Both the position numbers and the translations under genes were made by a program. This document shows positions 49,934-56,695 of a DNA stretch of 64,000 bases, piece by piece (position 1 is the stretch's first letter; every line of letters starts with the position of its first letter). The notes beneath the pieces were generated by a model. It was given only the letters and a program-made list of their open reading frames with translations, ran no database searches and was not told the origin of the DNA. Origin of the DNA: an uncultured Desulfovibrio sp. (GTDB taxonomy: Bacteria; Desulfobacterota; Desulfovibrionia; Desulfovibrionales; Desulfovibrionaceae); assembly GCA_913060505.1 (NCBI GenBank), contig CAJXRQ010000001.1, positions 310,001-374,000 of the forward strand, written 5' to 3'.

Positions 49934-51037
49934 CTACAGTTCGTTGAACTTTGCATCGCGTCGGACCGGATTCAGGCCACAACCGCGAATCATTTCCTGT
50001 AGCTCCTGGCTGGTAATGGCCTGAGCCGAATCCGCACCGGCTTCGTGGCCGATTTTTTCTTCCACCACTGTACCGTCGAAGTCGTCGGCACCGAATTTGA
50101 GAGCGGCTTGCGCAACCTTGACGCCCAACATGATCCAGTAGGCTTTCACATGGGGGATGTTATCCAGCAGAAGGCGGCTGACAGCTATGGTGCGAAGTTG
50201 TTCCAAGCCTGTGAGCTGATTTGTGATTTCCAGCTTGCTGTTCTCCGTGAGGAAAGGCAGGGGGATGAAACAGGTGAATCCGCCGGAAATGTCCTGCTGC
50301 TCCCGAAGGCGAATCAGGTGGTCCACTCTCTGTTCATGGGATTCCAGATGTCCGAACAACATGGTGCAGTTGGTTTTGATGCCCATATTGTGCGCTTCGC
50401 CATGGATGCGAAGCCATGTTTCGGCATCAATTTTTCTGGGACAAAGCTGCTGACGGATTGCCGGGTCGAATATTTCCGCACCACCTCCGGTGAGCATGTC
50501 CAGTCCTGCAGCTTTGAGTCTGGTCAATACTTCGGTGGTCGGCAATTGTGCCAATTCGGCAAAGTGGGCGATTTCCGCTGCCGTGAAACTTTTGATCACG
50601 GTCTGCGGCAGGCGTTCCCGAACCAGAGAGAGCAGGTCTTCGAAATAGGCTAGCGGCAACGTCGGGTGGCAACTGCCCACGATATGTATTTCGTTGGGGG
50701 AAGCCGCGTTGGCATCCAGCTTGGCCGCAATGTCGTCCAGGCTGAGGGCAAAGGCTCCGTTGCGGGCTTCATCTTCACGCTGGTAGGCACAGAACACACA
50801 TCGGTTTACGCAGATATTACTGTAGTTGATGTGCTGGTTGACCACGTAATAGGTCTTGCGCCCATGCATCTGTTGTCTTACGTGGTTTGCCAACGTGCCC
50901 ACGGCAAGCGGTTCTTCACAGTTGAACAGGCGCAGGCCGTCTTCACGGCTTAGCCTTTCGCCTGTCATAACCTTCTGTTGAACATCCCCGAGGCCGACGT
51001 TGGTAAAAAAGTCGCTTTTTATGAAGAATTCAATCAT
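49934..51037 (-). CDS. mqnE: Aminodeoxyfutalosine synthase (radical SAM)
   Basis: 367 residues. The radical SAM cluster ligands are C76, C80 and C83 (CVNRCVFCAY), with VGSCHPTLPLAYFEDLL and CTMLFGHLESHEQRVDHLIR. It joins 3-enolpyruvyl-benzoate with SAM-derived adenosyl to give aminodeoxyfutalosine. Its ATG overlaps the tetR stop as ATGA (51034-51037), so it is co-translated with the regulator. It is distinguished from MqnC by its different loop motifs and by the paired order mqnE-mqnC-mqnA. Confidence 0.92.
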   Translation of the reverse strand: MIEFFIKSDFFTNVGLGDVQQKVMTGERLSREDGLRLFNCEEPLAVGTLANHVRQQMHGRKTYYVVNQHINYSNICVNRCVFCAYQREDEARNGAFALSLDDIAAKLDANAASPNEIHIVGSCHPTLPLAYFEDLLSLVRERLPQTVIKSFTAAEIAHFAELAQLPTTEVLTRLKAAGLDMLTGGGAEIFDPAIRQQLCPRKIDAETWLRIHGEAHNMGIKTNCTMLFGHLESHEQRVDHLIRLREQQDISGGFTCFIPLPFLTENSKLEITNQLTGLEQLRTIAVSRLLLDNIPHVKAYWIMLGVKVAQAALKFGADDFDGTVVEEKIGHEAGADSAQAITSQELQEMIRGCGLNPVRRDAKFNEL

Positions 51038-51690
51038 GTTTTTGGAATGCCCGAAAGCCCATGCCGCAAGAGGTCGAGCAGGCTGTCGAGTCTGGTTTCT
51101 ATGGTTTGGCGGTCAGCACCATGGAGTATGGAGTCTCCATCCAGAAAGGGGACGGCTACGGACTGGAGAAAGCGATCTACAGTCGTGTCCAGCAGGTATA
51201 CGGCCATGTCTGTATCGATATCCGAGCGCAGTTGTCCGCTTTCCATGGCCTCTTGGACCAACGAGTGCAGGAATTTGCCCGAGGTGGCGCGTATTCTGGT
51301 AAGAAACCGTTCGCGCATGGGAAAATTTTCCTGAAGGAGCATCTTCAGGTATATTCGATAGATGTTCGGATGTGCTTCAATGAAGTCGGCCCCGGCAAGT
51401 GTAACTTGGCGCACCCGTTCAAACAGGTCGCCGCCTTCGGTTTCCAGCCGGATCTGCTTGAGCGGTGCCTTGAGCATGGTCACGGCATGTCCGAAAACGT
51501 ACTCCAGAATTCCCTGCTTGGTGCCAAAGTATTTGAACAGGGAACCTTTGGCTATTCCAAGCCTGTTTACCATGCGGTTTACGCTGGCCTGATGGAATCC
51601 GTACTCGGCAAATTCCTTTGTGGCTTCGATCATGATGCGTTCGCGTTTACTCTGATCGAGATTTTCAAAGGTGGTCTTTTGGGGAGGCAT
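51034..51690 (-). CDS. TetR-family transcriptional regulator
   Basis: 218 residues. The HTH spans residues about 12-58 (RERIMIEATKEFAEYGFHQA, VNRMVNRLGIAKGSLFKYFG), followed by an all-helical ligand domain with several aromatic residues. It overlaps mqnE by 4 bp and is the first gene of the mqnE-mqnC-mqnA unit, so it likely controls menaquinone genes; the ligand is unknown. AGGAAAGACA precedes the ATG. A TGACC-N4-GGTCA repeat lies in its promoter region. Confidence 0.9.
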   Translation of the reverse strand: MPPQKTTFENLDQSKRERIMIEATKEFAEYGFHQASVNRMVNRLGIAKGSLFKYFGTKQGILEYVFGHAVTMLKAPLKQIRLETEGGDLFERVRQVTLAGADFIEAHPNIYRIYLKMLLQENFPMRERFLTRIRATSGKFLHSLVQEAMESGQLRSDIDTDMAVYLLDTTVDRFLQSVAVPFLDGDSILHGADRQTIETRLDSLLDLLRHGLSGIPKT

Positions 51691-51724
51691 TGTCTTTCCT
51701 GTCTGATAGTGGCATCATGTATAG

Positions 51725-51738
51725 TGACCGGGTGGTCA
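51725..51738. promoter_or_regulatory. Likely TetR operator between tetR-mqnECA and mqnD
   Basis: TGACCGGGTGGTCA is a perfect 5-bp inverted repeat with a 4-bp spacer. On the minus strand it lies 1 bp upstream of a TATACA -10-like box (51718-51723) of the tetR operon. It sits in the 115-bp gap shared with divergent mqnD, the natural place for a TetR operator. Confidence 0.55.
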
Positions 51739-51805
51739 TTCGCTATGTTTATAGCTGGCGGATCGTTGTGTCAACGTCTTTCAACCTCAGCCCCATGGTA
51801 TTGCC

Positions 51806-52657
51806 ATGACCGATACACTTTATTTGGCCCATTCCCCGTGCCCCAATGACACGTTTATTTTTCATGCCCTGAATTCGGGCCTGGTTGCTTCCCCATGCAG
51901 AACGCTAGATGTGCGGTTGGCAGACATTGAGGAGCTGAATACTTTGGCCGCCCAGGCAAAGGCGGATGTCGTCAAGGTTTCCGTGGCCGCAGTAGCGGGA
52001 TTGCTGGAAGAGTACATCGTGCTGACTGCCGGAGGGGCGCTGGGGCGTGGTGTGGGGCCTGTTCTGGTTTCCGATGCGGATTTCGGTATTGAGAATCTCG
52101 ATGGTCAGCCGGTAGCTATTCCCGGATTTCATACCACCGCCAATTTGCTGTTTGGTATTTTTTGCAGGCAACAGGGCATAACGCCACATCTGACCGAGTT
52201 GGTTTACGATCAGGTTATGCCGGGGATCAGCGATGGACTGGTTCGAGCCGGCGTGGTCATCCACGAAGGACGGTTTACGTTCGCCGAGCATGGGTTGCGG
52301 CAGTTGCTCGATCTCGGCCAATGGTGGGAGGAGTATACCGGCATGCCCCTACCGTTGGGCTGCATCATGATTCGCCGTTCGTTGGGTATGGGCATGGCCC
52401 GTTCCATGGATAAGGCCATCAGGGCCAGTCTTGAGTATGCATGGGCCAATCCAGTGGTTTCCAGAGCGTATATTCGTGAACATGCGCAGGAAATGCAGGA
52501 TGAAGTCATTGATCAGCACATCCGTACGTTTGTGACGGATTACAGCATGGATGTGGGAGCTGAAGGCGAGGGCGCCATCATGGCTTTGCTTGAAGAGGTC
52601 TGCCGGATTTCAGGAAAGACGATTCCGGATCTTCCGGTTTTTGTTCCCGGAGACTAG
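51806..52657 (+). CDS. mqnD: 1,4-dihydroxy-6-naphthoate synthase (futalosine pathway)
   Basis: 283 residues with the MqnD pattern TLYLAHSPCPNDTFIFHALN at the start, then TAGGALGRGVGPVLVS, GFHTTANLL and PLPLGCIMIRRSLG. It turns cyclic dehypoxanthine futalosine into 1,4-dihydroxy-6-naphthoate. It is divergent from tetR-mqnE-mqnC-mqnA, so four of the five pathway genes are together; futalosine/aminofutalosine hydrolase (mqnB or equivalent) is not here. No strong Shine-Dalgarno sequence precedes the ATG. Confidence 0.93.
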   Translation: MTDTLYLAHSPCPNDTFIFHALNSGLVASPCRTLDVRLADIEELNTLAAQAKADVVKVSVAAVAGLLEEYIVLTAGGALGRGVGPVLVSDADFGIENLDGQPVAIPGFHTTANLLFGIFCRQQGITPHLTELVYDQVMPGISDGLVRAGVVIHEGRFTFAEHGLRQLLDLGQWWEEYTGMPLPLGCIMIRRSLGMGMARSMDKAIRASLEYAWANPVVSRAYIREHAQEMQDEVIDQHIRTFVTDYSMDVGAEGEGAIMALLEEVCRISGKTIPDLPVFVPGD

Positions 52658-52662
52658 TTGCG

Positions 52663-53433
52663 TCAGGGGATGAGTAACAGATTGTCGCCAGGATCGACGT
52701 ATGTATTGCCGTGCAGGAAGCGTTTTATGTCCGGTGCGGGACTGATTCCCTGAGGCGAGATTCTGAACGCGGCCCCATAGCCGCGAAACGTTTGCAGTAT
52801 TGCGGCAGTCCTGGCGCGGATGTAGTCTTTGCGTTGGCGTTCATTCATGTCCCGACCAAGCCTGTCCGGATGCAGCGACAGCAGGATAATCGGATTTCTG
52901 TTGTAGATGAAGTCTGCCATGGCCGGGATCGTGTCATACTCTCCACCTTCGATATCCATCTTGATGAATTCGACGTCGTTCAATTCTTCAGCAAAAACGC
53001 GTTTGGCATCCAGTGCTTTTGCGTTGAAGCTGGTGTCGCCATGATTGCGCATTGTCGATGATTCACTCATTCCGGCCTGTCCTGGCGAGACCATGGTAAT
53101 GGTGCCGTCAAAATTTGTCAGTGCGGCGTTGTGCAGAATGATTCGGTCTGCAAGGCCCGGATTGAGGTCGATGTTTTTTTTGAGGGCTGCAAAAGCGGCA
53201 TGATCCGGCTCGAACGCATGGACTGTTTCTGCAATATGGGCGGCAAAGAGCGCTGTCGGGCCGATCCATGCGCCAATATCAGCCACGATGGCGCCGGGGC
53301 GAATGTACTTCTTGAAAATTTCAAATGTAGCCGGTTCCCATCGCCCTGTGCCCAACAGATCCCAGAAACGTTGCAGCTTCGGTTCAACATGGGCGGAAAG
53401 GGTGTGCCCCGACACGGTAAATGTCTTTTGCAT
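52663..53433 (-). CDS. FkbM-family SAM-dependent methyltransferase
   Basis: 256 residues from ATG at 53431-53433. It has the SAM-binding IVADIGAWIGPTALFAA, AFEPD and VEFIKMDIEGGEYDTIP, the latter typical of FkbM methyltransferases acting on sugars or small molecules. The substrate is unknown. The frame is open further upstream into the EamA gene end, but that gives no family match. It lies 31 bp downstream of the EamA gene on the same strand, and its end faces mqnD with a 5-bp gap. Confidence 0.85.
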   Translation of the reverse strand: MQKTFTVSGHTLSAHVEPKLQRFWDLLGTGRWEPATFEIFKKYIRPGAIVADIGAWIGPTALFAAHIAETVHAFEPDHAAFAALKKNIDLNPGLADRIILHNAALTNFDGTITMVSPGQAGMSESSTMRNHGDTSFNAKALDAKRVFAEELNDVEFIKMDIEGGEYDTIPAMADFIYNRNPIILLSLHPDRLGRDMNERQRKDYIRARTAAILQTFRGYGAAFRISPQGISPAPDIKRFLHGNTYVDPGDNLLLIP

Positions 53434-53464
53434 ACCATGGATATGGCATGAAAAGAGTTTCTTG

Positions 53465-54358
53465 TCAGCCTTCCGATTTGTTTTTCCCCTGACTATACCA
53501 GACTCCGGCCAATACCAATCCGCAGCAACCATATTGGAGCATGCTCAGGCGTTCATCCAGCATGATCCAACTCAAAAGCAGTGTGAATACCGGAATGAGG
53601 TTGATGAAAGCGGATGCCTGTCCGGCAGGAACTTTACTCATGCCCAGGTTGTATAGTCCATATCCCCCGATGGTGACCATTATACCCAGGAACATGATCG
53701 CGCCGATTCCCATGGGATCGAAAGTCGTTGGTGTCACCGTGGATGGCAGGAAAAGCAGCGGGAAAAAGAATACTGCTCCTATCATGGCCTGAATCATGGT
53801 CAGGAACCACGGATTGTAACGGTCACTCAGAAATTTGAGCGTGATCATGTATCCCGTGGCGCAGAACATGGCCAGGAATTCGAAAAAGTTGCCCAGAATC
53901 GGGTTTGGGGCGTTACCCGAGGCTTCGGACAGTAGCGAAAGTAAAATGGAGCCGGTAATGGCTACAGCAAAACCGATGCCCGTACGGCGGGCAAAGGGTT
54001 CCTTGAGGATGAATTTCGCCGCAAGGGCGATCATGAGCGGGGCCATGGCGCAAATCATGCCGGCCTGGGATGCGTCCGTGTATTGCAGGGCTGTGGATTC
54101 GAATACGAAATAGAGGCCCGGCTCGCAGACGCCCATGAACAGCAATAATTTCCAGTCTCCGGTTTTGTATTCCACGTTGCTGAAGTTGCGGGAAAAGGCC
54201 AGCAGACAAACACTGCCGAGCAGCATGCGGAAGAAGAGCACCACCATGGGATCGTATATGCGAAAGGCAACTTTGAGTACGGGAAATGAACCGGCCCAGA
54301 AAAGAGCCGCAGTCAGCAGGGCGCCGTAGGCGACTGCCTTGCCGTTGGAAAGCGTCAT
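53465..54358 (-). CDS. EamA/DMT-family membrane transporter
   Basis: 297 residues from ATG at 54356-54358, with AAGGAG just upstream. Two EamA repeats give about ten membrane segments; landmarks are FWAGSFPVLKV, ALQYTDASQAGMICAMAPL and LGMSKVPAGQASAFINLIPV. The family exports metabolites or amino acids; the substrate is unknown. The start at 54358 excludes a short upstream extension (to 54409) with poor match. Confidence 0.88.
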   Translation of the reverse strand: MTLSNGKAVAYGALLTAALFWAGSFPVLKVAFRIYDPMVVLFFRMLLGSVCLLAFSRNFSNVEYKTGDWKLLLFMGVCEPGLYFVFESTALQYTDASQAGMICAMAPLMIALAAKFILKEPFARRTGIGFAVAITGSILLSLLSEASGNAPNPILGNFFEFLAMFCATGYMITLKFLSDRYNPWFLTMIQAMIGAVFFFPLLFLPSTVTPTTFDPMGIGAIMFLGIMVTIGGYGLYNLGMSKVPAGQASAFINLIPVFTLLLSWIMLDERLSMLQYGCCGLVLAGVWYSQGKNKSEG

Positions 54359-54451
54359 GAAAGACACTCCTTGTGATGAAGAAACGATGCGACGGGGGAG
54401 GAATAGCATCGGAAAAAAGAAAAGAACAGCAAATTTTATTGTGGAGGGAAT

Positions 54452-54488
54452 AAAAAAACGGCACCTGAAATTCCAGACGCCGTTTTTT
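54452..54488 (-). terminator. Rho-independent terminator of the zinc-ribbon gene
   Basis: AAAAAACGGC and GCCGTTTTTT form a long stem with T-runs at both ends, so it can act in both directions. It lies 20 bp past the stop of the zinc-ribbon gene and ahead of the EamA gene. Confidence 0.88.
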
Positions 54489-54507
54489 GGGAGAACCGGA
54501 AAAAATT

Positions 54508-54771
54508 TTAGAGGCAGACAGCCAGCAAGTTGAAGGGCTGGTAACCGTTGTCCGGATTCTCAGCATAACGGCAGCCAAGATTGGAGTCATCCCGCTTGTT
54601 GGTGATGTCGTCACTGGAACCGTCATAATGCGGACATTCGTTGTTGTTGCACACGAGTATTACTCCCCAGCCACTCTGCGGCGGCGCTACCCATGGCTCC
54701 ATAGGCTTATTGCAATGCGGACACACGCGGTCTTCGAGTTCGGTGGTTACACCAGCATATGTATGTTTCAC
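54508..54771 (-). CDS. Small zinc-ribbon protein of unknown function
   Basis: 87 residues from GTG at 54769-54771, with a strong AGGAGG 8 bp upstream. Two cysteine pairs, CPHC near residue 17 and CNNNEC near 41-46, followed by PHYD, form a likely zinc ribbon akin to small Ogr/Delta-like zinc proteins, which is a weak resemblance only. The C-terminal part is polar. It lies 73 bp after darP on the same strand and ends at a strong terminator. Confidence 0.6.
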   Translation of the reverse strand: MKHTYAGVTTELEDRVCPHCNKPMEPWVAPPQSGWGVILVCNNNECPHYDGSSDDITNKRDDSNLGCRYAENPDNGYQPFNLLAVCL

Positions 54772-54844
54772 GGAAAGTCCCTCCTGCGTTTTTTTGAACG
54801 TCTTCTATTGCGCAAAATATTAGGTAATGCCTGATTCCCTTACG

Positions 54845-55375
54845 TCAAGGCCGGGGATCGGATTCTGCTTCACGGGCTTCGTACTGGTCGCGGAGCATGC
54901 GGAACAGCTCCCGAAAAGCCTTGGGTTTAGCTCCGGTGGCCTTTTCCTTGCGGGCGTTGCGGACAAGCTGCCGGAACCGCTGGCCATCCATGGCTGGGAA
55001 TCGATTGAATAATTCGTCCACTAGATCGTCGTCGCCGCCCACGAGGGTGTCGCGCCAGAGTTCAACCTGGTGGAAAGCCTTTGTGGTGGCGGCTCGTCCG
55101 TTGCGGATATCATCCAGATAGGATCGGATTGGAGCAGTATCCACGTCGCGCATGATTTTACCCAGATATTGGGAGTGCCGACGTTTGGCCTCGTGCTTTT
55201 TGAGCGTCCTGGCAAACAATATTTCCTGCTCAAGCTGAGACGGCAGGTTGGCCTTGCGGATCTGCTCCGGGCTGAGAGCTACCAACTCGTCACCCAGCTT
55301 TTGCAAATCGGCCATATGCTTTTTCATCTGGGTTCGGCTTGGCCGGTCTTCGTATTGTTCATCTTGCTGCGACAT
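54845..55375 (-). CDS. darP: DarP/YjgA-type ribosome-associated protein
   Basis: 176 residues. It matches the YjgA family: SRTQMKKHMADLQKLGDELV at the start, RTLKKHEAKRRHSQYLGKIM in the middle and the C-terminal FNRFPAMDGQRFRQLVRNAR. YjgA (DarP) helps late 50S maturation. It is divergent from the glycosyltransferase gene, and the zinc-ribbon gene may be co-transcribed downstream. Confidence 0.88.
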   Translation of the reverse strand: MSQQDEQYEDRPSRTQMKKHMADLQKLGDELVALSPEQIRKANLPSQLEQEILFARTLKKHEAKRRHSQYLGKIMRDVDTAPIRSYLDDIRNGRAATTKAFHQVELWRDTLVGGDDDLVDELFNRFPAMDGQRFRQLVRNARKEKATGAKPKAFRELFRMLRDQYEAREAESDPRP

Positions 55376-55457
55376 GGTTCCTCCGGGCGATGTGTTACAT
55401 GCTCAGGACCGGGCTGGCAAGCGGGGAGAGGTGCAAGGCATTGCATAACGCTCGGGC

Positions 55458-56687
55458 ATGCTTCTGGCGTTCATTGCGTTTATCGCATACCATCAGCGCA
55501 TGCCCGGTTTATCTGATTCAGGACAACACGCCGTACCGAAGGTTTCCGTGCTCATGAGCACGTTCAACCGGCGGCAATATCTTGCGGAGGCCATTCGTTC
55601 GGTCAAAAAGCAAACCTATACCGATTGGGAGCTTGTATTGGTCAACGATGGTGGAGAAGACGTTCAGTCCGTAGTCAGCAGTTTTTTTGACAAACGTATC
55701 CGTTTGATATCATTGCCGGAGAACAGGGGGAAATCCTACGCTGTCAATACGGCATTTGGTGAGTCCCGGGGGCGTTACATTGCCTATCTTGATGACGACG
55801 ATGCATGGCTGCCGAATCATTTGCAAACGCATGTTGACGTTTTGGATCAGGAACCGTCCGTCATGCTTTGCCATTCCAATACGCATAAAGTGACGCTTGA
55901 GATGGATGATGGTTCCGTCAGGGAAGTCGGGCGCGAGCAACTCTATGCCCGGCCCGTAAGTTTTTCGGACCTGATCGCTCGCAATGAAATCACCTGGCTT
56001 TCCGTAGTGCATCGTCGCGAATGTTTTGATGCCGTGGGCGGTATGGATGAACGGCTCGATGCCCTGGTGGATTTTGACCTGTGGCGCAGAATAGCGGCCC
56101 GTTTTTCATTTCGACATATCCCGGTGCATACCGGCGACTATTATTTCCGTTTTGAAAAGGGCGGTTCCCATGCTCAGATTACAGGCCGGATGGCTTTGGA
56201 TCCGGCGGGGTATTTACATAATCACGTTTTGCTTTCACGCAAACGTTTTTCCAAACTTTTGGAACATGAACATGAAGAGGCCCTCCGTCGTTCCCGGCGG
56301 GATGCTGCTGTGTCCTTTCTGATTGCCAGGGGGCGTTCATTTTGTAATGCAGGCCGCGTGGAACGGGCGAGAGTTTCTTTGCGCCTTGCCATAGCCGTGG
56401 ATTCAGGGGCCGGGGCTTTACGGGAATTGGGACGCCTGGAACTGGAACAGGGCAGATCTGCCGAGGCCCTGACATGCTTTGAACGTTGTCTGTCCATCGC
56501 TCCCTGTCTTGCGGACCATTTTTATGCCGCCAAAGCTTGCCTTGCCCTGCGCAAACCGCATAGGGCATTGCAGTTTATGGAGCCTCTTGACCGCGGAGAT
56601 CTGTCTGGCGAGGCGAAAAAACTCATGCATGAATACCGGGTCGAGGCCCATCGGATATTGTCCTCGTTACAGCCGGAAGCCGACTGA
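55458..56687 (+). CDS. GT2-family glycosyltransferase with C-terminal TPR-like repeats
   Basis: 409 residues. An optional hydrophobic lead (residues 1-14) precedes a GT-A domain with VSVLMSTFNRRQYLAEAIRS, LVNDGG and the metal-binding aspartates D112-D115 in YLDDDDAW. From about residue 270 it changes to helical repeats with GRVERARVSLRLAIA and LEQGRSAEALTCFERCLSI, TPR-like. It transfers a sugar, possibly on a surface polysaccharide; acceptor unknown. The start may instead be ATG at 55500. Confidence 0.82.
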   Translation: MLLAFIAFIAYHQRMPGLSDSGQHAVPKVSVLMSTFNRRQYLAEAIRSVKKQTYTDWELVLVNDGGEDVQSVVSSFFDKRIRLISLPENRGKSYAVNTAFGESRGRYIAYLDDDDAWLPNHLQTHVDVLDQEPSVMLCHSNTHKVTLEMDDGSVREVGREQLYARPVSFSDLIARNEITWLSVVHRRECFDAVGGMDERLDALVDFDLWRRIAARFSFRHIPVHTGDYYFRFEKGGSHAQITGRMALDPAGYLHNHVLLSRKRFSKLLEHEHEEALRRSRRDAAVSFLIARGRSFCNAGRVERARVSLRLAIAVDSGAGALRELGRLELEQGRSAEALTCFERCLSIAPCLADHFYAAKACLALRKPHRALQFMEPLDRGDLSGEAKKLMHEYRVEAHRILSSLQPEAD

Positions 56688-56695
56688 TTCTTTTT

